A stretch of 64,000 bases of DNA from Candidatus Dormiibacterota bacterium (GTDB lineage Bacteria; Acidobacteriota; Polarisedimenticolia; Gp22-AA2): contig DASQAT010000043.1 in assembly GCA_035635555.1 (NCBI GenBank), positions 1-64,000 of the forward strand, read 5' to 3'. Of the stretch, positions 9,802-18,429 are shown piece after piece. Position 1 is the stretch's first letter. The number at the start of each line of letters is the position of its first letter. The translations under genes were made by a program, and so were the position numbers. Under the pieces are notes generated by a model. It was not told the DNA's origin. It saw nothing but the letters and a program-made list of their open reading frames with translations, and did not search any database.

Positions 9802-11274
9802 TTACTTGAGGTCGCTCCAGCGGTAAGGGTACCAGTACGGCTTCGCCTCGATCTTGTAGTCCATGTGGACGTGCTTCGGCTCCCGGAAGGCGTCCAGCCC
9901 CTCGATGCCGAGCTCCCGGCCGATGCCGCTCTTGCGCATGCCGCCGAACGGTGCGGCGTCATTGTCTGTCAACGGATCGTTGATCCAGAACGTTCCCGCG
10001 TGGACATTCTCCATCGCGTACATGGCGTATTCGAGATTGTTGGTGTAGATGTTCGCCCCCAGGCCGTACTCCGAGTCGTCCGCCAGGCGCACGGCTTCTT
10101 CGATTCCCTTGACAGGCATGATCGGGGCGATCGGGCCGAACGTCTCGGACTTCATGATCGACATCTTATGGCTGACATTCGTCAGGACGGTGGGCTCGAA
10201 GAAGTACCCCTTCTTGAGGGCCGGCGGCCGCCGCCCGCCGCACATCACCCGGGCCCCCTGCGACACCGCCTCCTCGATCCTGGCCTCGATCTGCTTCCGG
10301 TGCGCCTCGCGGATGAGCGGCCCGCAGTCGATGTCCGGCCCCATCGGGTTCCCGAGCCTCAGCTTCTTCGCCAGGGCGACGAACTTCTTCGTGAACTCCT
10401 CATAGACCCTCTCGAACACGTAGAAGCGCTCCCCCGAGGTGCAGACCTGCCCCATGTTGAGGAACGCCGCCCAGACGGCGCCGCGCGCCGCGACCTCGAG
10501 ATCGACGTCGTCGCAGACGATGAACGGGTCGTTGCCGCCCAGCTCGAGGTTCAGCTTCTTGAGGTGGGGCGCCGCGGCCGTCGATATCGCCTTGCCGGTG
10601 GCGATGCTCCCCGTGAAGGCGATGAGCTGGACGTCGGGATGCACGACCAGGGGATCGCCGACCTCGGTCCCGAAGCCGGTGAGGATGTTCACGACCCCCT
10701 TGCCGAAGATCCCGAGATCCTCGGCCAGCATCAGGGTCGACAGAGGGGTCTCGTTCGACGGCTTGATGACGACGGTGTTGCCCGCCGCCAGGGCCGGCGC
10801 CAGCTTCCAGGTCAGGAGGAGGAGCGGGTAGTTCCAGGGGACGATGGCGACGACGACGCCGTACGGCTCCTTGCGGACGAAGTTGATCTGGTGCCGGAAG
10901 ACCGGCGAGGGGACCTTTCCCCCCTGGTCGCGCGCCAGCTCGCCGTAGTAATCGAAGCAGGCGGCGCACCATTCGACCTCGTCCAGGTTCTCGATGAGCG
11001 GCTTCCCTCCCTCGAGGGTGAGCCGCCGCGCCACCGCCATCGCCTTCCCCCGCAGGCGCGTGGCGAAGTCGTGCATGAGGGCCGCCCGCTCGATTCCGGG
11101 GACGCCGCGCCAGTCGCCGAACGCCTCGGCGGCGGACTCCACCGCCAGATCGGCGTCTTGGGCATTGGCGCGCGGCACTTCGTCGATGATCTCTTCGGTG
11201 GCGGGATTGTCGATCGGGAAGCACTTCTTCGAGACGCTCCCGGTCCATTGGCCGTCGATCCACATGCGCTGCAT
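9802..11274 (-). CDS. NAD(P)-dependent aldehyde dehydrogenase (aminobutyraldehyde or succinate-semialdehyde type)
   Basis: A 490-residue ALDH-superfamily enzyme oxidising an aldehyde to the acid. The oxyanion-hole Asn is in PWNYP (146-150), cofactor-binding Lys171 in VIKPSNETP, the general base Glu244 in LELGG, and the nucleophile Cys278 in GQVCTS. The context (putrescine-type aminotransferases upstream, GABA-type aminotransferase downstream) suggests 4-aminobutanal to GABA (PatD/PuuC role), or succinate semialdehyde to succinate (GabD role); sequence alone does not decide. ATG 11274 is preceded not by a Shine-Dalgarno sequence but by a TATAAT at 11285-11280, so this gene may also be transcribed from its own leaderless-type promoter. 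Confidence 0.92.
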   Translation of the reverse strand: MQRMWIDGQWTGSVSKKCFPIDNPATEEIIDEVPRANAQDADLAVESAAEAFGDWRGVPGIERAALMHDFATRLRGKAMAVARRLTLEGGKPLIENLDEVEWCAACFDYYGELARDQGGKVPSPVFRHQINFVRKEPYGVVVAIVPWNYPLLLLTWKLAPALAAGNTVVIKPSNETPLSTLMLAEDLGIFGKGVVNILTGFGTEVGDPLVVHPDVQLIAFTGSIATGKAISTAAAPHLKKLNLELGGNDPFIVCDDVDLEVAARGAVWAAFLNMGQVCTSGERFYVFERVYEEFTKKFVALAKKLRLGNPMGPDIDCGPLIREAHRKQIEARIEEAVSQGARVMCGGRRPPALKKGYFFEPTVLTNVSHKMSIMKSETFGPIAPIMPVKGIEEAVRLADDSEYGLGANIYTNNLEYAMYAMENVHAGTFWINDPLTDNDAAPFGGMRKSGIGRELGIEGLDAFREPKHVHMDYKIEAKPYWYPYRWSDLK

Positions 11275-11279
11275 GGCGC

Positions 11280-11285
11280 ATTATA
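11280..11285 (-). promoter_or_regulatory. TATAAT box placed for a near-leaderless transcript of the aldehyde dehydrogenase gene
   Basis: On the minus strand the sequence GGGGTATAATGCGCC runs directly into ATG 11274. A start site about 7 bases after the box would coincide with the ATG. The -35 region is poor. The same GGGTATAAT core appears before the sigma-54 activator start (3991-3999). Confidence 0.35.
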
Positions 11286-11313
11286 CCCCTGCGTATCCGC
11301 GGGACAGGAAGGG

Positions 11314-12585
11314 TCAGCCGTTCCGGCCCGCGAGGGCCGCGTCCAGCGACTCGACCAGGCGGTCGAGGAGCTCTTCCGGGATGTTGAGCGGCGGCTCGAC
11401 GCGGATGACCCGCGGCCGGTTCAGGGCATAGGCGACCAGGACGCGCTTCTCGTAGAGCACCTCGGTGACCGTGGCCCCGAGCGCCTCGTCGCGCATCTCG
11501 ATGCCGATGAGCAGACCCTTCCCCCGGACTTCGTCGATCGCCCACGGATGCTTGCGTTGCAGCGATCGAAGCCGGTCCAGGAGGAGGGCGCCGAGGCGGG
11601 CGGAGCGCTCGCTCAGGCGGTCGCGCACGGTGATCTCGATCGCCTTGGCGGCGGCGGTGGCCGCGAGCGGGTTGTTCCCGAACGTCGACGAGTGCCACAT
11701 CGGGTTGGCGTGGAACGACGCGAAGATCTCGTCCGTCGTCGTGAACGAGCCGCAGGGGACGACTCCGCCGGACAGCGCCTTCGCCAGGCAGAGGATGTCC
11801 GGCACGACGTTCCAATGGTTCACCCCGAACAAGGCGCCGGTGCGGCCGAGCCCGGTCTGCACCTCGTCCGCGATCAGGAGGACGCCGTTCCTGGTGCAGG
11901 TCTCGCGGACGCGCGGCCAGTAGTCGTCGGGGGGCACGATGACGCCCCCCTCCCCCTGCACCGGCTCGAGGATGACGGCGGCGGTGTCCTTCCGCATCGC
12001 CTTGTCGATGGCCGCGGCGTCCCCGTACGGCACGAACGACACGTCCTGCAGGAGCGGCTGGAACGGCTCGCGGAACACCGGGCGGCCGGTGACCGACAGG
12101 CTGCCCATCGACTTGCCGTGGAACGAGTTCTCGGTCGAGATGAATCCTCGTTTCTTCGTGTACAGGCGCGCGAGCTTGAGGGCCCCCTCCACCGCCTCGG
12201 TGCCGCTGTTGCAGAAGAAGGTCCGCTTCAGTCCGCCGGGGGCCACCTCGGCGAGCCGGCGCCCCGCCTCGGCCGTGATCGGGTTGACCAGGTACTGGCT
12301 GTGCAACGGCATCCGGTCGAGCTGGTCCTTGACGGCGCGCACCACTTCCGGGTGCCGGTGCCCCAGGGAGAAGATCCCGTAACCGCCGAGACAGTCGATG
12401 TACTCGTCGCCGTAGATGTTCCGGATCACCGAGCCCTCGCCGCTCCACTCGACCTGGGCGCGATCGCGGTCACGGTCGCGTGTCTTCGGGAAGCGGCGCA
12501 GGTAGGCGTTCCAGTTGTCGATCCCCTCCGCGGCGATCGCCTCCTGCTCGGCGCGGGTCAGGTCGCGTTCGATCGGCAGCTTCAC
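11314..12585 (-). CDS. Class III aminotransferase, putrescine/omega-amine type
   Basis: A 423-residue PLP-dependent aminotransferase similar throughout to the PatA-like protein encoded upstream, evidently a paralogue. CNSGTEAVEGALKL at 125-138 binds the cofactor phosphate, Asp240 lies in IADEVQTG and the Schiff-base Lys269 in CLAKALSGG. It lacks the long basic N-terminus of its neighbour. The GTG start at 12585 overlaps the upstream stop as GTGA, so the two paralogues are translated in tandem and could form a heteromer or act on related diamines; both ideas are inference. Substrates likely include putrescine, cadaverine or a diamino acid. Confidence 0.88.
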   Translation of the reverse strand: MKLPIERDLTRAEQEAIAAEGIDNWNAYLRRFPKTRDRDRDRAQVEWSGEGSVIRNIYGDEYIDCLGGYGIFSLGHRHPEVVRAVKDQLDRMPLHSQYLVNPITAEAGRRLAEVAPGGLKRTFFCNSGTEAVEGALKLARLYTKKRGFISTENSFHGKSMGSLSVTGRPVFREPFQPLLQDVSFVPYGDAAAIDKAMRKDTAAVILEPVQGEGGVIVPPDDYWPRVRETCTRNGVLLIADEVQTGLGRTGALFGVNHWNVVPDILCLAKALSGGVVPCGSFTTTDEIFASFHANPMWHSSTFGNNPLAATAAAKAIEITVRDRLSERSARLGALLLDRLRSLQRKHPWAIDEVRGKGLLIGIEMRDEALGATVTEVLYEKRVLVAYALNRPRVIRVEPPLNIPEELLDRLVESLDAALAGRNG

Positions 12586-14189
12586 GAAAGGCTCTTCAGC
12601 GTGTCGTCGAGATGCCCCAGGACCTCGTCGATCAGCTTCCTGGGGATCGACAGAGCCGGCTCGATCCGGATCGTCTTGGCGTTCAGGAGCGTGCCGGCCA
12701 CCAGGACGCCGCGACGGAACAGCCCGGCCGCCACGGAGTAGCCGAACTCGGTGTTGTCGAACTCGACGCCGATCAGGAGCCCCTTGCCGCGCACGTCGAC
12801 GAGGTGCTCGGGGTAGCGGGACTGGATGTCGCGCAGCCCCGCCAGGAAGTACTCCCCCGACACGGCGGCCTGGCCCGGCAGGTCCTCTTCCAGGGTCACA
12901 TTGATCGCGGCGATCCCGGCGGCGCAGGCGAGCGGATTGCCGCCGAAGGTCGACGAGTGCAGGAACGGGTTGGCCTCAAGGACTTTCCAGATCTCCGGCG
13001 TCGAGATGAAGGCGGACAGCGGCATCACCCCGCCCCCGAGCGCCTTCCCCAGGCACATGATGTCCGGGATCACGTCCCAGTGCTCGACCCCGAACAGCTT
13101 GCCGGTGCGCCCCATGCCGGTCTGCACCTCGTCGGCGATCAGGAGGACGTCGTACTCGTCGCAGATCTCCCTCAGGCGCGGCCAGTAGTCGTCGGGGGGT
13201 ACGATCGCCCCCGCCTCCCCCTGCACCGGCTCGGCCACCACGGCCGCGATGTCCAGCCCCACGTCGCGCGCCTTCTTGAGCTGCCACTCGACCTCGTCGG
13301 CGTCGCCGAACTCCACGAAATAGACGTCCTGCAGGAGAGGCTCGAAGGCCACCCGGTACTCCGCCTTGCCCATGAGCGACAGCGATCCGTACGACTTGCC
13401 ATGAAAACCACGGATCGTGGAGATGAATCCGGACTTCTCCGTGTAGAGCCGGGCCAGCTTCATCGCCCCTTCGACCGCGTCGGTGCCGTTATTGATGAAG
13501 AAGCACTTCTGGAGATTGCCGGGGGCGATCTCCCCCAGGAGCTCCGCCAGCGCCCCGCGCAGGGGGTCGAGCAGCTCCTGGCTGGACAACGGCATCCGAT
13601 CGAGCTGGCTGCGCACCGCCTCGACGATCTTCGGGTGACGGACGCCGGCGCTGTAGATCCCGAAGCCGCCCAGGCAGTCGATGTACTGCCGCCCCATGAT
13701 GTCTTCGATGTAGGAGCCCTGGCCGGTCCATTCGATCGCGGCGTACTGCTCGGCCTCCGCCACCGACTTGCGGTACTCCAGGAATCCGGAGTTGAAATAG
13801 GCGTTGAACGACTTGACCGTCTCCTTGACGACGGTCTTCTTCCTGGCCAGGTTCAGCTTGTTGGCGTTGGCGATGATGTTGAGCCAGCGCTGCGACTCCT
13901 TGATGACCTTTTCGGCCGTGAAGCGCCGCGCGCCGCGTCGCGCCCTCGCCTTGGCAGCCGCCTTCAGGCTCTTGCGGACGGCGGCGCGTTTCTCAGGAGC
14001 GCTCACCGGCATCGGGTCGGCGCTCCGCGGGGCCACCTTCATCGTCACCGTCGGCGGCGGATCCCCCTTGCGGGCGCCGTTGCCGGCCGGCTTGCCGGCG
14101 GACGCCAGGCGGACGTTCGACAGGAGCACCACGTCTCCGCCGCCGCTCCCCCCCTTCGATCTCATGTCCCGCTTCATTGTGTTTTTCAT
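12582..14189 (-). CDS. patA: Putrescine aminotransferase-like enzyme (YgjG/PatA family) with basic N-terminal extension
   Basis: A 535-residue class III aminotransferase. From about residue 115 to the end it follows the putrescine aminotransferase pattern closely: FLEYRKSV (137-143), IDCLGGFGIYSAG (170-182), SSQELLDP (202-209), Asp353 in IADEVQTGMGRTG and Schiff-base Lys382 in CLGKALGGG. The reaction would be putrescine plus 2-oxoglutarate to 4-aminobutanal plus glutamate. Residues 1-110 are an unusual Lys/Arg/Ala/Ser-rich, probably disordered extension, partly resembling a nucleic-acid- or membrane-binding tail. ATG 14189 has AAAGAGG upstream and is favoured over an upstream in-frame ATG at 14255. 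It is the first gene of the amine-catabolism run. Confidence 0.88.
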   Translation of the reverse strand: MKNTMKRDMRSKGGSGGGDVVLLSNVRLASAGKPAGNGARKGDPPPTVTMKVAPRSADPMPVSAPEKRAAVRKSLKAAAKARARRGARRFTAEKVIKESQRWLNIIANANKLNLARKKTVVKETVKSFNAYFNSGFLEYRKSVAEAEQYAAIEWTGQGSYIEDIMGRQYIDCLGGFGIYSAGVRHPKIVEAVRSQLDRMPLSSQELLDPLRGALAELLGEIAPGNLQKCFFINNGTDAVEGAMKLARLYTEKSGFISTIRGFHGKSYGSLSLMGKAEYRVAFEPLLQDVYFVEFGDADEVEWQLKKARDVGLDIAAVVAEPVQGEAGAIVPPDDYWPRLREICDEYDVLLIADEVQTGMGRTGKLFGVEHWDVIPDIMCLGKALGGGVMPLSAFISTPEIWKVLEANPFLHSSTFGGNPLACAAGIAAINVTLEEDLPGQAAVSGEYFLAGLRDIQSRYPEHLVDVRGKGLLIGVEFDNTEFGYSVAAGLFRRGVLVAGTLLNAKTIRIEPALSIPRKLIDEVLGHLDDTLKSLS

Positions 14190-14714
14190 ATGAGGCCTCT
14201 TTCGTTCCAGCGAATCCAGAAAAGACAAGACTCCCCCCCGGGCTCCATGAGCCAAGACAGCGACCTGTGTTGGACGGCCCTGAGGCCTTTGTCGGGGTGT
14301 CGCCGGCTTGGGCGAGGCTTACTAGGTGTCGGTCAGGAACGGCCGGGTCTTGCGGAGACTGCCGGCGGGTCCCCTCAGGAGGATCCGACGCCCCTGGATG
14401 ACGGCGGAAACCGGTCGGCCTGGCCGTCGATTCCGGACTGTGCGGGGGCTTGTGAGCATGTGAAAGACTCCTGAAGGTGAGGAGATTGTAATTGCCCGGG
14501 CCGATCCTCGTCAAGGCGGGGTCCGGCGCATGACCCTGGCATGCGGGTCCCGGTCGGGACGGAGCCCCGTTCACGGGATCGTTGAAGTAATCATAAAGCG
14601 CTGACACAAATAGATTTAGGTCGATGGCAATGGCCAGGGGCACCGGTTTGCTTTCCGGTCTCTCCTACATCATATTTACCCGGCTTCTGGAGCTTCAGGC
14701 CGCGCGCGGCCGGG
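14190..14714. other. Intergenic region between divergent patA-like and HEAT-protein genes
   Basis: I see no convincing gene in these 525 bases. The right part is AT-richer and holds TTGCTT (14648-14653) and CATATT (14671-14676) spaced 17 bp apart, a weak promoter candidate for the HEAT gene at 14715. A small palindrome GTCCCGGTCGGGAC lies at 14547-14560. I could not recognise a riboswitch fold in the leader of the patA-like gene. Confidence 0.4.
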
Positions 14715-16961
14715 ATGCAGATGACGACCTCGCCGGAGCCTAGCAGTCCCCTGGCGCGAGCCCTCAAACAGCTGGCGACCGCCACCAAGGTCCTGTCGTT
14801 CTACCCCGCGCAGCACCCGACTGTCGTGTCGGCCCTCGACAAGGCGGCCCTCCTGCTGAAAGAGGCGATGTCTGACACGGAAGCCCTGACGGTGGGCGTG
14901 AGCGAGACATCCTTCCTTCTGGACGGCGCGCCGCTGGCGGAGGGGGATCGGATCCTGGCCGGCTTCGCCAGCTATCTCAGCCGGAGGGATCTCGGCGCGC
15001 TCCTGTTCCGCTCACCGATCGAGGGGGACTCGCTGAAGGGGTTCCTCGAGGTCATCGCCCTCGATCCGGGGACGCTGCGGGCCAGAGGCGGCCCCAGGAA
15101 GAGCCTGGAGGAGAGGCGGCTCGGCGGGATCGCCGTCATCGAGTTCGACGCCTCGGCGGCCCTCAAGTCGGCCCGCACCGACACCGGCGACGCCCCGGTG
15201 GAGGAGAAGCCGAAGCAGAGCCTGAGCTGGAGCGACCTTCTGGCCCGCTACCTGGCCGGACGAGGACCGCTCCCCCCCGGCGGCCAGCATCTGATCCGCC
15301 GCGTCGCCGGCGACCCGGGCGCCGCCTGGGAGCTGATGACGTCGCTGCGCGAGATCCTGGTCTCGGCCGGCCCCGAGCGCGTCGCCCTCCTGACCGCGGC
15401 GCTCAAGAGCATCGCCGCCGAGGTCGCTGCCAGCGAGCCCGAGGCGATGGCCTCCCTGGCGCAGAACCTGGCCTCCGCCCTCATGGCGCTCGATCCCGCC
15501 TCCCGCAGGGACCTGCTCGGCGCCAACATCCCGATCCCGGGGACCGACGTCGACCTCGGCACGGCCATCAGGGCCCGGATCCCCGAGGACAAGCTGGGGG
15601 AGCTCATCGTCTCCCTGGTCCAGACGGAGGGGAACCTCAACGCCCGGCTGTCGAGCGTCATCCGCAAGGTCTTCATCGACCGGGGCGTGAGCGACCTGGA
15701 GAAGAGCGGGCTCCAGGAGGCGCTGCGCGCCGCCCGGCAGAACGAGCCGCCGCCGAAGGACGTCTGGGACTCGGTCGAGGATCTGCTCAAGGAGTCGCAG
15801 GACGACTGGATCTCGCGCGAGTACAAGGGGCTCCTGGAGATGATCGGGGAGAACGCGCCGCCTCTCGAGGAGGGGCTGAAGAACGAGCTGATGGCGATCC
15901 CGGACTTCGTCGAGGCGCTCACACCCGGGGGGATCGGTCGCCGCGCCTGGCTCCTGTTCGGAGACCTGGTCGCGATCGACCAGGAGCCGGCCCGGCAGTG
16001 GGTGGCGCTCGATCAGATCGAGAAGCGCGCCGTCTCGCTCAACCCCGGCTGGTACGCGGACAGCGCCGGTGTCGTGGAATCGGTGCGCGGCCTCCTCGCC
16101 ACGGACCCGCCGCCGCAGCCGCACATCCGCGAGGCGGCGCAGCGCGCCCTCGCGGCCACCGCCGAGGGGCTGGTGCGGTCGTACCGGCGGGACTTTCATC
16201 GACTCGAGCCGGAGCACCACGCTTCGCTCGGCAAGGCGCTCGAGGCGCTGGGGGAGCATTCCGTCCCGAGTCTCCTGAACGGTCTCGCCCAGGAGGAGGA
16301 CTGGGAGGTGCGGCGTCCCTTCCTGGGGCTCCTGGCGGCGCGCGGCAAGGTGGCCGTGCCGTCCCTGGTGCGGCGGCTCAACGACCCGTCCTGGTACCTG
16401 GTCCGGAACATCCTGCTCGTCCTGGGGGAGATCGCCGACCCCGCGACGATCCCGACGATCGCCACGACGCTGAAGCATCCCGAGCCGCGCGTGCGCCGCG
16501 ACGCGGTCGCCGCGCTCGGGAAGATCGGCGGCCCGCGCGCCTTCGCCCTTCTCAAGGACTGCCTGGCCGACGCCGAGGTCTACGATGTGGTGATGCGCTC
16601 CCTGGCGACGATCGACAGGCGCCGGACGATCACGACGTTCCTGGAGATGACCGAGAAGGCCGACCTGTTCGGGCGGGGCCACGGACGGCTCAAGGAGGCG
16701 ATCGCCACCCTGGGCCTTCTCGGCAGCAACGAGGCGGTGCCGCGGCTGCGCTCGATCCTGATGCGCGGCTTCTGGCTCCCCCCCTCCGCGGGGGACACCC
16801 TGCGGATCGCCGCCGCCCGCGCGCTCGAGAAGATCGGCACCGACCCGGCGCTCGGCGCCCTCATGCAGGGGGCGCGCCTGTGGAGATGGCCGGTGCGCGC
16901 GGTCTGCTCCGAGATCGTCGGGCAGCGATCGGCCCCCGGCAGCCGCACCGCGAGGACATGA
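14715..16961 (+). CDS. HEAT-repeat protein with N-terminal domain shared with the adjacent HD-GYP protein
   Basis: A 748-residue, predicted cytoplasmic helical protein. The first 150 residues contain FYPAQHP (29-35) and a FLEVIALDP segment near 112-120; both have counterparts in the next protein. From about residue 540 to the end there are several HEAT-like helical repeats (for example around WYLVRNILLVLGEIADP and the following RVRRDAVAALGKIGG), which generally form protein-binding solenoids. The centre is helical and not recognised. ATG 14715 is followed in frame by ATG 14721; neither has a strong Shine-Dalgarno sequence. The stop lies one base before the ATG of the HD-GYP gene, so the pair is an operon and may form a signalling complex. 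Confidence 0.82.
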   Translation: MQMTTSPEPSSPLARALKQLATATKVLSFYPAQHPTVVSALDKAALLLKEAMSDTEALTVGVSETSFLLDGAPLAEGDRILAGFASYLSRRDLGALLFRSPIEGDSLKGFLEVIALDPGTLRARGGPRKSLEERRLGGIAVIEFDASAALKSARTDTGDAPVEEKPKQSLSWSDLLARYLAGRGPLPPGGQHLIRRVAGDPGAAWELMTSLREILVSAGPERVALLTAALKSIAAEVAASEPEAMASLAQNLASALMALDPASRRDLLGANIPIPGTDVDLGTAIRARIPEDKLGELIVSLVQTEGNLNARLSSVIRKVFIDRGVSDLEKSGLQEALRAARQNEPPPKDVWDSVEDLLKESQDDWISREYKGLLEMIGENAPPLEEGLKNELMAIPDFVEALTPGGIGRRAWLLFGDLVAIDQEPARQWVALDQIEKRAVSLNPGWYADSAGVVESVRGLLATDPPPQPHIREAAQRALAATAEGLVRSYRRDFHRLEPEHHASLGKALEALGEHSVPSLLNGLAQEEDWEVRRPFLGLLAARGKVAVPSLVRRLNDPSWYLVRNILLVLGEIADPATIPTIATTLKHPEPRVRRDAVAALGKIGGPRAFALLKDCLADAEVYDVVMRSLATIDRRRTITTFLEMTEKADLFGRGHGRLKEAIATLGLLGSNEAVPRLRSILMRGFWLPPSAGDTLRIAAARALEKIGTDPALGALMQGARLWRWPVRAVCSEIVGQRSAPGSRTART

Positions 16962-16962
16962 G

Positions 16963-18429
16963 ATGAGCCACTCGAGCCAGCCCGAGCAGGTGCCGCCGGC
17001 GGGACCGGAGGCGCAGGTCCAGGGACTGTCGGCCATGGCCGCGCGCTCGCTCGGCGCCGCCCTCGCGCAGCGCCGCATGTACCCGCCCGAGCACCCGATC
17101 GCCGCGCGCGCCCTGCAGTCGCTGATGCTGTACCTCGAGCGCATCCTCGCCCTGGTGCCCGATTGGCGGCTGGCGCTGGTCGGGGGGAAGCTCCTGGCCT
17201 CGGGCCGGCAGGTCGAGGAGGGAGGCGAGGGGCTGGTCCCGTTCATCGACGGCCTGAAGACCCGCGGCATCGAGACGATCGTCTTCAAGCGCGGCGTCGG
17301 CGTCGAGGAGCTGCGCCGGTTCATCTCCCTCATGATCCTCGATCCGAAATGGTTCGCCGGGCGGGGGCTGCCGGACCTGATGTCGAAGGAAGGGATCGTG
17401 TCGATCGAGGCCGGGCGCCTCGTCATCGACGAACCGGCGGAGACCGAGCACAAGAAGGCGGTGCTGGACGAGACCGGTCCGGAGGTCCTGGAGGCGTACG
17501 ACAACGGACTCACCTTCATCGAGGAGGCGATGCGCTCGCTGCGGGAGGGACGCCGCATCAGTCTGGAGGAGGCCGAGTCGTTCGTGACCACGGTCGCCAA
17601 GCAGATGCAGCAGGATCGCTCCCCCTTCCTGATCCTGACCGCCCTGAAGTCGCACCACGCCTACACCTTCACGCACATCATCAACGTCTGCATCCTGACC
17701 GTGGCGCAGATCGAGGCGCTCGGCGGCGACGCGCGGGCGGTGCAGGAGTTCGGTCTCGCCTCGATGATGCACGACATCGGCAAGACGCTTCTGCCGGGCG
17801 AAATCCTGAGCAAGCCTGGAAAGCTGACGCCCGAAGAGCTCCTCCTGGTGCAGAGGCATCCTCAGGACGGAGTTCACATCCTGCGCGAGACGCCCGGCGT
17901 GCCGGACCTGGCGCTTCTCGTCGCCCTCGAGCACCACATGCGCTACAACCATGGCGGCTACCCGCGCCCGCGCCACCCGCGGCCGCTCCATCCCTGCAGC
18001 CTGATGACCAACCTGGCGGACACCTACGACGCCATGCGCAGCCGCCGCTCGTACCAGGAAGAGTCCCCGCCCGAGAAGGTCGCGTCCATCATCAATGACC
18101 GCGCCGGCGTCGACTTCCACCCGCAGCTCGCCCTGGCGTTCCTGCAGATCATGGGGGCTTACCCGCCCGGGACCCGCGTGCGCATGGACACCGGCGAGGA
18201 GGCGGTGGTCGTGCGCGTCAATCCGGCCAACCCCTACCGGCCGGTGGTGCGGATGCTGCGCGACAATACAGGCCAGATGCTGCAGCGTCTGGAGATCGTG
18301 GACCTGATGGAGAAGGAGCGGGTGGGCGGGCGTTTCGCGCGCAACGTCCTGTCGTCGATCAAGGCGCAGGCACCACCATCCCGTCCGCCGGCCGCGGCCC
18401 CCGCAGGCTCTCCGGGGGCCGGCGTCTAG
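16963..18429 (+). CDS. HD-GYP domain protein, putative cyclic-di-nucleotide phosphodiesterase
   Basis: A 488-residue protein. Residues 25-150 form the N-terminal domain shared with the HEAT protein (MYPPEHP 39-45, MILDP 124-128). The HD-GYP domain spans about 220-410: HD at 270-271 in MMHDIGK, HH at 324-325, GYP at 332-334 in HGGYP and a following LADTYDAM (351-358). Metal ligands of the family are therefore largely present, so hydrolysis of c-di-GMP (or a related cyclic dinucleotide) is likely. The C-terminus is Pro/Ala-rich. The stop overlaps the convergent NarL-type regulator gene by 4 bases, leaving no room for a terminator between them. Confidence 0.9.
   Translation: MSHSSQPEQVPPAGPEAQVQGLSAMAARSLGAALAQRRMYPPEHPIAARALQSLMLYLERILALVPDWRLALVGGKLLASGRQVEEGGEGLVPFIDGLKTRGIETIVFKRGVGVEELRRFISLMILDPKWFAGRGLPDLMSKEGIVSIEAGRLVIDEPAETEHKKAVLDETGPEVLEAYDNGLTFIEEAMRSLREGRRISLEEAESFVTTVAKQMQQDRSPFLILTALKSHHAYTFTHIINVCILTVAQIEALGGDARAVQEFGLASMMHDIGKTLLPGEILSKPGKLTPEELLLVQRHPQDGVHILRETPGVPDLALLVALEHHMRYNHGGYPRPRHPRPLHPCSLMTNLADTYDAMRSRRSYQEESPPEKVASIINDRAGVDFHPQLALAFLQIMGAYPPGTRVRMDTGEEAVVVRVNPANPYRPVVRMLRDNTGQMLQRLEIVDLMEKERVGGRFARNVLSSIKAQAPPSRPPAAAPAGSPGAGV

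Noticed and set aside
8233-12741. A 1502-codon open frame on the plus strand
   Set aside because: It is antisense to four well-supported genes (FabI, GabT, ALDH, aminotransferase). Its product is an Arg/His/Asp/Gly/Val-rich sequence without domains, the usual mirror of GC-rich coding DNA.
11314-14189. Recent gene duplication of the two PatA-type genes as a sequence repeat
   Set aside because: The proteins are clearly related, but the DNA differs throughout; this is an old paralogy and not a recent repeat.
14190-14714. Riboswitch leader of the patA-like operon
   Set aside because: The sequence is structured and GC-rich but matches no riboswitch core that I can recognise; a covariance-model search would be needed.
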